A stretch of 64,000 bases of DNA. It comes from an uncultured Moraxella sp. Lineage in GTDB: Bacteria > Pseudomonadota > Gammaproteobacteria > Pseudomonadales > Moraxellaceae. The DNA is taken from positions 1 to 64,000 of the forward strand of contig CALTTE010000003.1 in assembly GCA_943908405.1 (NCBI GenBank), given 5' to 3'. The position numbers were made by a program, and so were the translations under genes. The number at the start of each line of letters is the position of its first letter. Within the stretch, counting starts at the first letter, position 1. The notes below the pieces were generated by a model. That model saw only the letters and a program-made list of their open reading frames with translations. It was not told the origin of the DNA and did no database searches. This document shows positions 36,929-46,444 of this stretch, piece by piece.

Positions 36929-37660
36929 ATGAATAGCGTAAGACTTGGGGTCAATATTGATCATATTGCCACATTAAGAAATGCCCGAGGCGTGTCTTAT
37001 CCTTGCCCTGTTGAGGGGGCATTGGTGTGCCAAAGGGCAGGAGCAGACGGCATTACCTTGCATTTGCGTGAAGACCGCCGTCATATCAAAGACGCCGATG
37101 TTTATGCCATCAAGCAAGCGATTGGCATTCCAATGAATTTGGAGATGGCTACCACCGATGAGATGCTTGCCATCGCTTGTGATGTACGCCCCCATTGGGT
37201 GTGTATTGTGCCTGAAAAACGTGAAGAAATCACCACCGAGGGCGGGCTTGATGTGGTCAAAAATCACCATTTGCCAGCGTTTATCAAAACCTTGCAGGCC
37301 AATGGCATTAAGGTGTCGCTATTTATTGACCCTGATACTGCCCAAGTCAAAAAAAGTATTGAGCTTGGAGCGGACGCCATAGAGTTGCATACGGGTGCCT
37401 ATGCCACTTATGGGCTACAAGATAATCAATCGGCACTAACAGAGGAATTAAAACGATTAAAGGCAGCGATTGTGCTAGCGACAGCCCAGCCTAATTTTAT
37501 TGTTAATGCAGGGCACGGTTTGACTTATGACAATGTCGCCCCCATTGTGGCTCTTGGCGGTATTTATGAATTAAATATCGGTCATAGCTTAATTGCTGAT
37601 GGACTTTTTCTGGGGCTTGAGCAGTCGGTCAAGCGAATGAAACAAAGAATAAGCGAATAA
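36929..37660 (+). CDS. pdxJ: Pyridoxine 5'-phosphate synthase
   Basis: Condenses 3-amino-2-oxopropyl phosphate with deoxyxylulose 5-phosphate to pyridoxine phosphate. The N-terminus RLGVNIDHIATLRNARG is diagnostic, followed by GITLHLREDRRHI, NLEMATTDEM and the phosphate loop NAGHGLTYDN. It is a TIM barrel of 243 residues. AAAGGACAA precedes the ATG. It follows recO by 81 bp, as in the common recO-pdxJ pair. Confidence 0.97.
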   Translation: MNSVRLGVNIDHIATLRNARGVSYPCPVEGALVCQRAGADGITLHLREDRRHIKDADVYAIKQAIGIPMNLEMATTDEMLAIACDVRPHWVCIVPEKREEITTEGGLDVVKNHHLPAFIKTLQANGIKVSLFIDPDTAQVKKSIELGADAIELHTGAYATYGLQDNQSALTEELKRLKAAIVLATAQPNFIVNAGHGLTYDNVAPIVALGGIYELNIGHSLIADGLFLGLEQSVKRMKQRISE

Positions 37661-37851
37661 AGCAAAGAATAAAATAAGTATTTTATATGACAATTTAGGT
37701 GGTTTTATCTAAAATTGTGTAATGATATGTATATTTTGACAAATAATAGTTGTCAAATCCATAGCAATTAAGGTAATATTAACCATCTTAACTGGATTTG
37801 ATGTTTGGTCAATCACTAAATGTTAAATTTTGTTACAATTTTGCAGTGTCA

Positions 37852-37880
37852 TTGGCATATTGCTGTGCTGGTGGTATAAT
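37852..37880 (+). promoter_or_regulatory. Promoter of ompCD
   Basis: TTGGCA (37852-37857) and TATAAT (37875-37880) are 17 bp apart, and the -10 is extended (TGGTATAAT). The start site would give a leader of about 35 nt before ATG 37922. Confidence 0.7.
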
Positions 37881-37921
37881 TAGCAGAATGTTAGTGTGTA
37901 TCCATTTTATCGGAGAAATTT

Positions 37922-39295
37922 ATGAAATTAAACAAACTTGCCTTGGCAGTCATCAGTGTTGTTGCCCCTGTGGTGGCCACTGCTGGTGTAACCGTCAGTC
38001 CATTGCTATTAGGTTATCATCATAACCTAGATGCCACCGCAGAACAACAACGTGCCGCTTTAAACTTAGGCACAAATGCTGGTGCTCCAGTTGCTATTGA
38101 TGGTCAATTAAGCACAACCAATCCCAACGGCATCGCAATGGGTGACAACCTATATAAAGGTGCTGCTATTGGTGTTGAAATCACCCCAGCGACTCAAATT
38201 CAAGTAGAGTATGGTGTGGTCAATACTCACGAGAAAACCCAATCTGGTGTTAATTTTGCTAATAAAATGGATTCTCGTTACAACATTGACCAAACAACCA
38301 TCAGTGCCAACGCCTTAATTGGTACCGAAGAGTTCACAGGTTATAGTGATAGCGACTTTAAACCTTATGTGTTAATCGGTGGTGGTCAAACCAGTATTGA
38401 TGTTAAAACCAGAAACCCAATTAATACAGCTGTTGCACCAAATACAGCAAATTCAGGTATTGCAGTTGCGGTCAATAAACAAGTTGGCGATATCGTTAAT
38501 AACCTTGAAAGCAAAAAAAGTATTATAGGTAATGTTGGTGTTGGTGCACGTTATTTGGTTAATGATGCTTTGGCATTACGTGGTGAAGCACGTGCCACTT
38601 ATAATTTTGATAATAAGTGGTGGGAAGGATTGGGGCTAGCAGGTCTTGAGGTTACCCTTGGTGATCGCTTAACGCCAAGTGTACCTGTACCACCACCTAT
38701 TGAGCCAGTTGAACCACCGCCTGTCGTTGTTGTACCGCCACCACCACCTGTCGTTGTTGTACCACCACCTGTACAGCAAGTTGAAGTGCCTGTTTTGGAT
38801 AGCGATATGGACGGCGTGCCAGATAATATGGATGCCTGCCCAGGTACACCACGCAATTTGGTTGTTGATGCTCGTGGTTGCCCAAGACAAGTTGAATTGG
38901 TTGATGATCTACGTTTAGAATTGCGTGTGTTCTTTGATAATGATAAGTCAATTATTAAGCCACAATACCGCAATGAAATCGCTAAAGTAGCAGAGAAAAT
39001 GCGTGAATATCCTAATGCAACCGCAAAAATTGAAGGACACGCTTCAAAAACTGGTCCATCAGCACGTTATAACCAACGCCTATCTGAAGCTCGTGCCAAT
39101 GCGGTTAAATCAATGTTAAGCAATGAATTTGGTATTGCATCAAACCGCTTAAGCACCATTGGTTATGGTTATGATCGTCCGATTGCACCAAACAACACCG
39201 CAGAAGGTCGTGCTCAAAACCGCCGTGTTTATGCAGTGATTGAAGGCGACAAAACCACGATTGTAAACCAAACAACCGATATGCAAGTACAATAA
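37922..39295 (+). CDS. ompCD: OmpA/OprF-family outer-membrane protein, OMP CD-like
   Basis: A signal peptide (MKLNKLALAVISVVAPVVATA, cut after residue 21) leads an eight-stranded barrel to about residue 250. A proline/valine hinge follows (about 256-285, PPPVVVVPPP units), then a thrombospondin type-3-like calcium loop DSDMDGVPDNMDACPGTP (about 294-311). The C-terminal OmpA domain binds peptidoglycan (NQRLSEARANAV, GYGYDRPI). This layout matches Moraxella OMP CD, a porin-like adhesin of about 450 residues, here 457. It has its own strong promoter and a terminator, so is monocistronic. Confidence 0.9.
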   Translation: MKLNKLALAVISVVAPVVATAGVTVSPLLLGYHHNLDATAEQQRAALNLGTNAGAPVAIDGQLSTTNPNGIAMGDNLYKGAAIGVEITPATQIQVEYGVVNTHEKTQSGVNFANKMDSRYNIDQTTISANALIGTEEFTGYSDSDFKPYVLIGGGQTSIDVKTRNPINTAVAPNTANSGIAVAVNKQVGDIVNNLESKKSIIGNVGVGARYLVNDALALRGEARATYNFDNKWWEGLGLAGLEVTLGDRLTPSVPVPPPIEPVEPPPVVVVPPPPPVVVVPPPVQQVEVPVLDSDMDGVPDNMDACPGTPRNLVVDARGCPRQVELVDDLRLELRVFFDNDKSIIKPQYRNEIAKVAEKMREYPNATAKIEGHASKTGPSARYNQRLSEARANAVKSMLSNEFGIASNRLSTIGYGYDRPIAPNNTAEGRAQNRRVYAVIEGDKTTIVNQTTDMQVQ

Positions 39296-39331
39296 GCGTA
39301 TCTGATGGATTACTGATTGGTTTTATAAAAT

Positions 39332-39362
39332 AAAAACCGTCCTAATTGGGGCGGTTTTTGGA
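39332..39362 (+). terminator. Terminator of ompCD
   Basis: AAAAACCGTCC and GGGGCGGTTTTT form an A/T-flanked GC stem around TAATT, ending in five Ts. Confidence 0.85.
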
Positions 39363-39399
39363 TTTTTGGTTGGTTTGTTTTATTTTTGAATAAAAAGCG

Positions 39400-39408
39400 T
39401 GTTATAAT
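39400..39408 (+). promoter_or_regulatory. Extended -10 promoter of typA
   Basis: TGTTATAAT is a perfect extended -10 element 85 bp before the typA ATG. The -35 region (TATTTT) is poor. Confidence 0.5.
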
Positions 39409-39493
39409 GCACAGCTTTTGTTAAATTTGAGTAATCTGCATAAGCGTTACTTTAATATAAGCGTTATTTTAAACTTTGATTAATTGAGTATGT

Positions 39494-41338
39494 ATGTCAA
39501 ATTCTATTAAAAATCTGCGTAATATTGCGATCATTGCCCACGTTGACCACGGCAAGACCACTCTTGTGGATAAATTGTTGCAACAATCTGGGGCATTGGG
39601 CGACCGTGCTGGTGAAATTGAACGAGTAATGGATTCTAATGCCTTAGAAAGTGAGCGTGGCATTACCATTTTGGCCAAAAATACCGCCCTTAAATGGCTG
39701 GATAAACGCAGCAATACCGAATACCGTATCAATATTGTTGATACGCCAGGGCACGCTGATTTTGGTGGTGAAGTGGAGCGAGTGTTGTCAATGGTGGATT
39801 GTGTGTTATTGTTGGTGGACAGCCAAGAAGGCCCAATGCCCCAAACCCGCTTTGTTACCCAAAAGGCCTTTGCTCGTGGGCTAAAACCAATTGTGGTGAT
39901 CAATAAAGTGGATAAGCCTGCTGCTCGCCCTGATTGGGTGATTGATCAAGTATTTGATTTATTTGATAATTTAAATGCCACCGATGAACAACTGGATTTT
40001 CCCATTGTTTATGCCTCTGGCATCAATGGCATTGCAGGGCTTGAGGCGGATAAGCTTGCTGATGATATGACGCCCTTGTTTGAAACAATTGTTGATGTGG
40101 TGGAGTCGCCCAATGTTGATGTTGATGGGGCGTTTCAAATGCAAATTTCAAGCCTTGATTATGATAATTATAAAGGCGTGATTGGGATTGGGCGTATTCA
40201 GCGTGGCTCAGTGAAAACCAATACGCCCGTCGTTGCTATTGATAAAGATGGCAAAAAACGTAACGGACGTATTTTAACTATTATGGGTTATCACGGTTTA
40301 GAGCGTGTTGAGGTGGATTCTGCCCAAGCGGGGGATATTGTTTGTATTACCGGCATTGATGGTTTGAATATCTCTGATACGCTGTGTGACCCCAGTGAAG
40401 TTGAGGCATTGCCTGCTTTATCGGTAGATGAGCCCACCGTATCGATGACTTTTCAGGTGAACGATTCGCCATTTGCTGGGCGTGAGGGTAAGTTTGTTAC
40501 TTCGCGCAACATTCGTGAGCGTCTTGAGCGTGAGCTGATTCATAACGTTGCTTTGCGAGTGGAGGATACTGATAGTCCTGATAAGTTTAAGGTTTCAGGA
40601 CGTGGTGAGCTACATTTATCGGTATTGATTGAGAATATGCGTCGCGAGGGCTATGAGCTTGGCGTGTCTCGCCCACAAGTTATCGTCAAAGAAATTGATG
40701 GGGTAATGTGTGAACCTTATGAAAATGTTACTTTTGATGTGGAAGAAGAACATCAAGGGGCGGTAATGCAGGAGATGGGCAACCGCAAGGGTGAGCTAAC
40801 CAATATGGAGGTAGATGGTAAGGGGCGCATGCGTATTGAAGCGGTTGTGCCTTCTCGTGGCTTGATTGGTTTTCGTTCGGCGTTTTTGACGATGACCTCA
40901 GGGACTGGCATTATGACCTCTAGTTTTTCGCATTATGGTGAAATCAAGGGTGGTGCGATGTCAGGACGTCAAAATGGCGTGCTAATCTCTATGGTTAATG
41001 GCACGTGTTTGGCTTATGCATTGTATAGCCTGCAAGACCGTGGACGGCTGTTTGCTAAGCCACAATTGGAGGTGTATGAGGGTATGATTGTGGGCATCAA
41101 CTCTCGCTCTGATGATATGGTGGTCAATCCTACCAAAGCCAAGCAGTTAACCAACGTGCGTGCCTCTGGTACTGATGAAGCATTGACCCTAACACCAGCG
41201 CTGGAGTATACTCTAGAGCAGGCATTGGAGTTTATTGAAGATGATGAATTGGTTGAGGTTACCCCCAAGTCCATTCGTATTCGTAAGCGTTATTTAACCG
41301 AAAATGACCGCAAACGCTTCGGTCGCAAAAAAGACTAA
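39494..41338 (+). CDS. typA: Ribosome-associated GTPase TypA/BipA
   Basis: Translational GTPase linked to 50S assembly at low temperature and to stress and virulence control. G1 HVDHGKTT (about 17-24), G3 DTPGHADFGGEVERVL and G4 NKVDKP are present. VSGRGELHLSVLIENMRREG and the C-terminal FGRKKD fit TypA. Length 614 residues. It is transcribed from its own promoter and closed by a strong hairpin at 41351. Confidence 0.97.
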   Translation: MSNSIKNLRNIAIIAHVDHGKTTLVDKLLQQSGALGDRAGEIERVMDSNALESERGITILAKNTALKWLDKRSNTEYRINIVDTPGHADFGGEVERVLSMVDCVLLLVDSQEGPMPQTRFVTQKAFARGLKPIVVINKVDKPAARPDWVIDQVFDLFDNLNATDEQLDFPIVYASGINGIAGLEADKLADDMTPLFETIVDVVESPNVDVDGAFQMQISSLDYDNYKGVIGIGRIQRGSVKTNTPVVAIDKDGKKRNGRILTIMGYHGLERVEVDSAQAGDIVCITGIDGLNISDTLCDPSEVEALPALSVDEPTVSMTFQVNDSPFAGREGKFVTSRNIRERLERELIHNVALRVEDTDSPDKFKVSGRGELHLSVLIENMRREGYELGVSRPQVIVKEIDGVMCEPYENVTFDVEEEHQGAVMQEMGNRKGELTNMEVDGKGRMRIEAVVPSRGLIGFRSAFLTMTSGTGIMTSSFSHYGEIKGGAMSGRQNGVLISMVNGTCLAYALYSLQDRGRLFAKPQLEVYEGMIVGINSRSDDMVVNPTKAKQLTNVRASGTDEALTLTPALEYTLEQALEFIEDDELVEVTPKSIRIRKRYLTENDRKRFGRKKD

Positions 41339-41350
41339 TTGGATTAAGTG

Positions 41351-41388
41351 AAAAAATAGCTATGGCAAATTGCGATAGCTATTTTTTG
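41351..41388 (+). terminator. Terminator of typA
   Basis: AAAAAATAGCTAT and its exact complement ATAGCTATTTTTT flank an 11-nt loop, giving a 13-bp stem ending in six Ts. Confidence 0.85.
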
Positions 41389-41421
41389 TGGATTAAATGA
41401 ATTAATAAGATTGGAATGATT

Positions 41422-41895
41422 ATGAGTATTGTTCAAGAATTCAAAGAGTTTGCCATCAAAGGCAACGTGATGGATTTGGCGGTCGGTGTGATTATTGGTG
41501 GGGCATTTGGCAAAATTACTACCTCGCTTGTTGAAGATGTGATTATGCCGATTGTGTCGGCAACGGTTGGTGGACGCATTGATTTTAGTAATATGTTTAT
41601 TGTGCTCGGTGAGATTCCAAATGGTGTGGCTAGAAATTATGAGGCATTGAAATCGGCAGGGGTGCCTGTATTGGCCTATGGTAATTTTATTACTATTTTT
41701 ATCAATTTTATTTTACTTGCTTTTGTGGTTTTTATGCTGGTTAAGGCAATGAATCAGTTACGTCGTCAAGCTGAGGGTAAGCCCGCTGAAGACATTGAGA
41801 TGGTATCACAACCCAAAGAGGAGGTGTTGCTACTGCGTGAAATTAGTGCCAAGCTCGGCAAAGGCGTGGATGATAAGATAGATAATACAAGATAG
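41422..41895 (+). CDS. mscL: Large-conductance mechanosensitive channel
   Basis: Emergency valve that opens under hypo-osmotic shock. EFKEFAIKGNVMDLAVGVIIGGAFGKI is the N-terminal amphipathic helix and TM1 pore region of MscL. TM2 is YGNFITIFINFILLAFVVFM (about 90-109), and a charged C-terminal bundle ends in EVLLLREIS. Start at ATG 41422, 6 bp after GGA, rather than ATG 41416. This gives 157 residues, slightly longer than the E. coli protein (136). Confidence 0.95.
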   Translation: MSIVQEFKEFAIKGNVMDLAVGVIIGGAFGKITTSLVEDVIMPIVSATVGGRIDFSNMFIVLGEIPNGVARNYEALKSAGVPVLAYGNFITIFINFILLAFVVFMLVKAMNQLRRQAEGKPAEDIEMVSQPKEEVLLLREISAKLGKGVDDKIDNTR

Positions 41896-41971
41896 ATAAT
41901 ATCAGTGATAAGGCAGAGCAATAATGACAGCAAGAGTGAATTTGATGAGCTTAAGTTAGTATACCCAAAAT

Positions 41972-42007
41972 AAAAACTCACCAAATGTACGGTGAGTTTT
42001 TATTTTT
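41972..42007. terminator. Terminator between mscL and the convergent minus-strand gene
   Basis: AAAAACTCACC and GGTGAGTTTTT pair around AAATGTAC. T-runs on both strands suggest it serves both genes. Confidence 0.85.
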
Positions 42008-42018
42008 GTATTGCTTTT

Positions 42019-42070
42019 AAGGGTTTTTGATGACTACTTCACCTAAGGGTTTTTGATGACTACTTCACCA
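42019..42070. repeat. 26-bp tandem duplication over the 3' end of a gene
   Basis: The unit at 42019-42044 (AAGGGTTTTTGATGACTACT and six more bases) recurs at 42045-42070 with one difference. It covers the end of the 42043-42444 gene and the following bases. Confidence 0.95.
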
Positions 42071-42444
42071 TTGGTATTGATAACTACCTCTGAGGGTTGG
42101 ACTACAACAAAGCGTAATTCCGCTTGCGGGTCGTTTTTTAATTTGAGATAGTTATCATAAGAAACGGTGCAACCATTACAACGTTGTAGGGCATACCAAG
42201 GCTCTTCAACCAATACTCTGTGCGTTTCATCTAAGCTGTCCGATGCCAAAGAAAAAGGAATGGCAGCGATATAAGCAGCAGTACCCAAGATTGCCCCTGC
42301 CAGTTGTAGTGGCTTGCCAATGGCAACATCGGTAAGCGTGCTACCATAACTTGGACCGTAGCTAGTCTCATCAATTTCAATAGCAGCAAAAGTAGGAGTA
42401 ATTAGGCTGATACTTAAAGCACAGGCAAGTAGTTTACGTTTCAT
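42043..42444 (-). CDS. Small exported protein of unknown function
   Basis: A 133-residue product with a clear signal peptide (MKRKLLACALSISLITPTFA, cut after residue 20). A glycine/alanine-rich hydrophobic segment spans about 45-68. A CNGC motif (Cys89, Cys92) could form a disulfide or bind metal. AAGGAC precedes the ATG. The family was not recognised, and it could be an inner-membrane-attached or periplasmic protein. The last codons (GEVVIKNP) lie in a 26-bp duplicated unit, and because the unit is not a multiple of three the second copy is left untranslated after the stop. Confidence 0.7.
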   Translation of the reverse strand: MKRKLLACALSISLITPTFAAIEIDETSYGPSYGSTLTDVAIGKPLQLAGAILGTAAYIAAIPFSLASDSLDETHRVLVEEPWYALQRCNGCTVSYDNYLKLKNDPQAELRFVVVQPSEVVINTNGEVVIKNP

Positions 42445-42563
42445 TGTGTTGTCCTTACAACAGAATCTAAAAGTTAATCACTATTAAACCAATATCTTAT
42501 TAAATTATCAAGTGATTTTGGATAAAAGGGCAAAAAAATCGCTAATTTGCTTGCCGAAAATCA

Positions 42564-43448
42564 TCAAACTGCTATAAAAGGCTGACAATTTGGACAAAAT
42601 ACACTAGCACGCCCTGTAATTTTAACATTATTCAGTGGCGTTTGACAAGTCCTGCACGGCTGGTTTTGTCGCCCATAGACATTTAATGTCTGCTGAAAAT
42701 AACCAGTTTGGTTATCACCCACGCTAAAGTCTTTGAGGCTAGAGCCGCCAACGGCAATGGCTTTAGCTAAAATGATTTGGATATATTCGGCAAGCTCATT
42801 GAGTTTGTCAAGGCTTAATAGGTGGGCTGGGGTTTTGGGGTGAATACCCGACAAAAATAAACTTTCGCTGGCATAAATATTGCCTACCCCCACCACAATG
42901 GCTTGTTCCATAATAATCGCCTTGATGGGGCGATGGCTCGGTCGCTGATTTTGATGGATTTTGTGGTGCAAATAACCGCCATTAAAGCCATCGCTTAACG
43001 GCTCAACACCCAGTTTGGTTAAGTATTTTAAGCCATCGTTCGCCCACATCACCATACCAAATCGCCTTGGGTCGTGATAGCAAAGATAGCGTATGGGTGC
43101 GTGGTGTTGGGTGGGTGGGTTGGGCTCTGTGTCAATTTGGCTATTAAAGGCAAAAATAACGTGGTCGTGCTTGCGTGGGGCGAAATGGTCGCTTTGCCCC
43201 AAACTGCCTGACATACCCAGATGAATGAGTAAGGTGTGTTTGTCTTGGCGCTGATTGGGGTTAACAAAATCCAAGAGTAAATATTTGGCACGGCGATGAA
43301 CGCTTTTGAGTGTCATTCCAATCAAGGGTGTTAATGTTGGGATAGGCTCACGCAAGCGTTTGCCTGACACCACAACATCGGTTACTGTGTTGCCGATTAG
43401 GGGTGTCAGGCTGGTTTTGGTGGTTTCAACTTCAGGTAATTCTGGCAT
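42564..43448 (-). CDS. mutM: Formamidopyrimidine-DNA glycosylase
   Basis: Excises 8-oxoguanine and other oxidised purines, then cuts the abasic site. The N-terminal catalytic MPELPEVET (Pro1 after Met removal, Glu2) is intact, as are the GMSGSL and DPRRFGMV motifs, the H2TH region VGVGNIYASESLF, and a C-terminal zinc finger CRTC...CPNC. Length 294 residues. The ATG lies 1 bp beyond the relA stop, so the gene is probably read with relA. Confidence 0.96.
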   Translation of the reverse strand: MPELPEVETTKTSLTPLIGNTVTDVVVSGKRLREPIPTLTPLIGMTLKSVHRRAKYLLLDFVNPNQRQDKHTLLIHLGMSGSLGQSDHFAPRKHDHVIFAFNSQIDTEPNPPTQHHAPIRYLCYHDPRRFGMVMWANDGLKYLTKLGVEPLSDGFNGGYLHHKIHQNQRPSHRPIKAIIMEQAIVVGVGNIYASESLFLSGIHPKTPAHLLSLDKLNELAEYIQIILAKAIAVGGSSLKDFSVGDNQTGYFQQTLNVYGRQNQPCRTCQTPLNNVKITGRASVFCPNCQPFIAV

Positions 43449-43449
43449 A

Positions 43450-45768
43450 TTAACCGCTCGTTCGTCTGGCGTGAATCACGCTGGGTTGTTGTTCTATTTT
43501 GGCAAGTAGGCGTGATAGGTGGTTAAGTCCTGCCACCTCAATGGCAAATTGCATTCTGGCAATGCCATCATCGCTATTGATAAGCTCAGCTCGGGCGATA
43601 TTAACTTTTTCTTTGTCCAAAATAGCGGTCAAATCTCGCAACAAGCCACGGCGGTCATAAGCCTCTACTTGAATAGCAACAGGCTGATATCGCCCAAAAT
43701 GGGCTTGCCAATAGGCTTTGATAGCACGCCTTGGTTGTTGGGCGATGAGTTTGTGGTATTCAGGGCAAGTGTCGTTATGAATGCTGACGCCATTGGCGGT
43801 GGTGATAAAGCCTGCAATCGCTTCACCGTGGACAGGGTTACAGCATTTGGCAAGGTGCATTTCTACATTGTCTAGCCCGTCTAGGTCAATTTTGTATTTA
43901 TTGGGGCGTGGGGTGGTAGGCTTGATATAAAAAGGCTTGTCGCTAGTTTGGCTTAGGCGGTCTTGTATCATATGGGTAATTTGATTAAGGCTAACCTCGC
44001 CCATCACTAATCCCAAATACAGCTCGTCATCGTTTTTAAGCTTTAATTGGTTAACCAGCTCGGCGGTCGGTACATCGCCAAGCGATAACCGTTCAAATTC
44101 TTTGTGAATAATGGCTTTGCCTGTTTCAATGTTTTTGTTGCGGTCTTGTTTGTTAAACCATTGGCGTAATTTGCTTTTGGCACGGTTGGTGGTGATGTAG
44201 CCGAGCGAATCAATCAGCCAATCACGGTTGGGCTCTCGGCTGGCTTTGGTGATAATCTCTACTTGCTCGCCTGTTTTGGGTTGGTGGGTGAGTGGTACAT
44301 AATGCCCATTGACCCTTGCACCTTGGGCTCGGTTACCTACCTCGGTGTGAACGTGATAAGCAAAATCCAGCACCGTTGCCCCTTTGGGCAATTCAATAAT
44401 ATCGCCATCACGACTAAATAAATAAAGGCGGTGGTCATTTTCTAGCTCTTCATCAGGCGTATCCCCTGCCAAAAGTTGCCGTAAAGAGCTGATTTTTTTA
44501 TTCAGATAATCGTCTTTTTTATTTTTGCCCCCTTCTTTGTAATTGACGTGGGCACATACGCCAAGCTCAGCCTCAAAGTGCATCTCAAGGGTGCGAATTT
44601 GAATCTCCAGCGTGCGATTGCTGGCAAGTACCACGGTATGCAGCGATTTATAGCCGTTGGGCTTGGGGTTTGTTATGTAGTCATCAAATTGCTCTGGGAC
44701 GTGTCGCCATAGGCTGTGGGCGATGCCTAAGCTGTGATAACATTCGCTGTTACTAGCAACCAACACCCGCAAGGCACGAATGTCATAAAGCTGATGAAAC
44801 GATAGATTTTTGAGTTTCATCTTTTTCCAGATAGAATAAATATGCTTAACTCGTCCTGAAATTTCAGCGTGAATACCAGCGTCTGCCAAAGCGTTTTTTA
44901 GTGTTTCTTGGACGTTGATGATATAAGCTTCTCTTTCGCTGCGTTTTTCTGCCAATAATTTGGCAATACGTTTGTATTCCTCAGGTTCAAGGTAGCGAAA
45001 AGCCAAATCCTCAAGCTCCCATTTTAATTGGGCGATACCAAGCCGATGGGCAAGGGGGGCATAAATGGTCATAATCTCTCGTGCCACCCGTTTTTGCCGT
45101 GTTTCGCTGGCAAAATCTAGCTCACGCATCGCAAAGGTGCGTTCGGCAAGTTTAATCAGCACAGCTCTTACATCGTTGGTGGTGCTAATGAGCATACTGT
45201 AAATACTGGATAAGTGCTCACGGTCGTTATTGTTAAAATAATCCTCCAAGCGTTTATTTGCCTCAATGTTCTCCGACAACTGCCCCATCGCCAGCGTATC
45301 ACTCACCAATTTACTGACATCATCGCCGAATTTATCGCTAATTTGGGATAGGCTAATTTGCTCACAGCGTACTAAGCGATATAGCATAGCGGCAGTTAAG
45401 GCGGTTTCGTCTTGAAATAGATAGCTTAAAATGTCTGCGATACCAATGCCTGTGGCATACGCACCAGAACGGGCTTGTTTGGTGTCTTGGCTGTATTGAC
45501 GTGTTAATAGTACCGCTTGCTTTAATAAAGGGGTGTCGGTCTCGTCAATGCGTTTGGCGACATTGGTAAGCCACGCATCAACATCAATGTTGCTCTCGTT
45601 GAGGTTTGGGTTTTCTGAGCGGTCATAGGCTGATTGTAATTTTTTTGTGCCAAGCTGGGCGTTAAAATCGGCATGCAGTTGCTGGGCAACCAAATTGGCG
45701 GCCATTGTGGCACTGTCTAATTGGGCATCGCCATCAATAAGGGGTAAGCTGTCTCTGATTTGTACCAT
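43450..45768 (-). CDS. relA: (p)ppGpp synthetase RelA
   Basis: Ribosome-dependent alarmone synthetase of the stringent response. The N-terminal hydrolase domain is degenerate: where SpoT has HDxxED the sequence reads YRLVRCEQ, so it should lack hydrolase activity. Synthetase motifs are present (GRVKHIYSIWKKM, YDIRALRV, NPKPNGYKSLHTVV). The TGS domain (LPKGATVLDFAYHVHTEVG), a zinc/conserved-Cys region (AKCCNPVHGEAIAGF) and a C-terminal ACT domain follow. Length 772 residues. A SpoT-type hydrolase must be elsewhere. mutM follows after 1 bp. Confidence 0.94.
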   Translation of the reverse strand: MVQIRDSLPLIDGDAQLDSATMAANLVAQQLHADFNAQLGTKKLQSAYDRSENPNLNESNIDVDAWLTNVAKRIDETDTPLLKQAVLLTRQYSQDTKQARSGAYATGIGIADILSYLFQDETALTAAMLYRLVRCEQISLSQISDKFGDDVSKLVSDTLAMGQLSENIEANKRLEDYFNNNDREHLSSIYSMLISTTNDVRAVLIKLAERTFAMRELDFASETRQKRVAREIMTIYAPLAHRLGIAQLKWELEDLAFRYLEPEEYKRIAKLLAEKRSEREAYIINVQETLKNALADAGIHAEISGRVKHIYSIWKKMKLKNLSFHQLYDIRALRVLVASNSECYHSLGIAHSLWRHVPEQFDDYITNPKPNGYKSLHTVVLASNRTLEIQIRTLEMHFEAELGVCAHVNYKEGGKNKKDDYLNKKISSLRQLLAGDTPDEELENDHRLYLFSRDGDIIELPKGATVLDFAYHVHTEVGNRAQGARVNGHYVPLTHQPKTGEQVEIITKASREPNRDWLIDSLGYITTNRAKSKLRQWFNKQDRNKNIETGKAIIHKEFERLSLGDVPTAELVNQLKLKNDDELYLGLVMGEVSLNQITHMIQDRLSQTSDKPFYIKPTTPRPNKYKIDLDGLDNVEMHLAKCCNPVHGEAIAGFITTANGVSIHNDTCPEYHKLIAQQPRRAIKAYWQAHFGRYQPVAIQVEAYDRRGLLRDLTAILDKEKVNIARAELINSDDGIARMQFAIEVAGLNHLSRLLAKIEQQPSVIHARRTSG

Positions 45769-46444
45769 TGTTTGTCCTTAAAATGCACCAAGCGATATAG
45801 CTTTGGTGGCGTGTTTTATGACTTTTTATTTTGATGTTATTGCGTTAGTTTAACCATTATGGCACGATACGTCAAATTTGCAAATGAGCATTGTTAAAAT
45901 TTTAGTTATTTTATCAAGTGGTTATTTTGCCAAACGGTTTTTTGCCAAACGGTTATTTTGTTAAGTGCATTAAGCAATCGTCTGGCGGCGTTAATGTATC
46001 AAAAAAGAATGTTAGCCAATTTAAGCGTATCAATTAAATTAAGCGTATCAATTAAAAACTGGCGTTAAGCCTATTAAAGATAAAATGATTGATATTAATA
46101 ATCCGCTTTGGGCTATTGGCTTTAAAGGTGAAATCAATCGGTTGATTGATGGTTTAACAATTTAGCGGATTATTAGCGGATTAAATGGTTATTTGGTTCA
46201 AGCTGTGTTATAATCAGTTTTTCGCTCAATTGATGACATCGCCTGCGATTATAGCCTTTTTAGGCTTAAGATATTGTTTATTTATTAAATGCTAATTTGT
46301 AAGTAGTTTTAATACGATGAATTGCCGCCGATGATTTTGTATTTGCCCAAAGCAAAAGCGACAACAAATTTGTATTAAAATGCCAAAGCCCTTGTTTTTT
46401 GGTTTGGTTCATCATTACAAATGGCTTTTAATAAAGAGATGATT
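45769..46444. other. Divergent spacer of relA and the helicase gene, with long leader
   Basis: No gene was seen. A perfect 18-bp tandem duplication TTAAGCGTATCAATTAAA lies at 46021-46038 and 46039-46056. An extended -10 element TGTTATAAT at 46206-46214 is the likely helicase promoter, which would give a leader of about 225 nt, typical of cold-shock helicase genes. Confidence 0.55.

Noticed and set aside
37736..37764. TTGACA at 37736 as the ompCD promoter -35
   Set aside because: No -10 box lies 16-18 bp downstream. The TTGGCA/TATAAT pair at 37852-37880 is far better.
38599..38973. Open frames antisense to ompCD
   Set aside because: They are mirror images of the proline/valine hinge codons and have no start context or family similarity.
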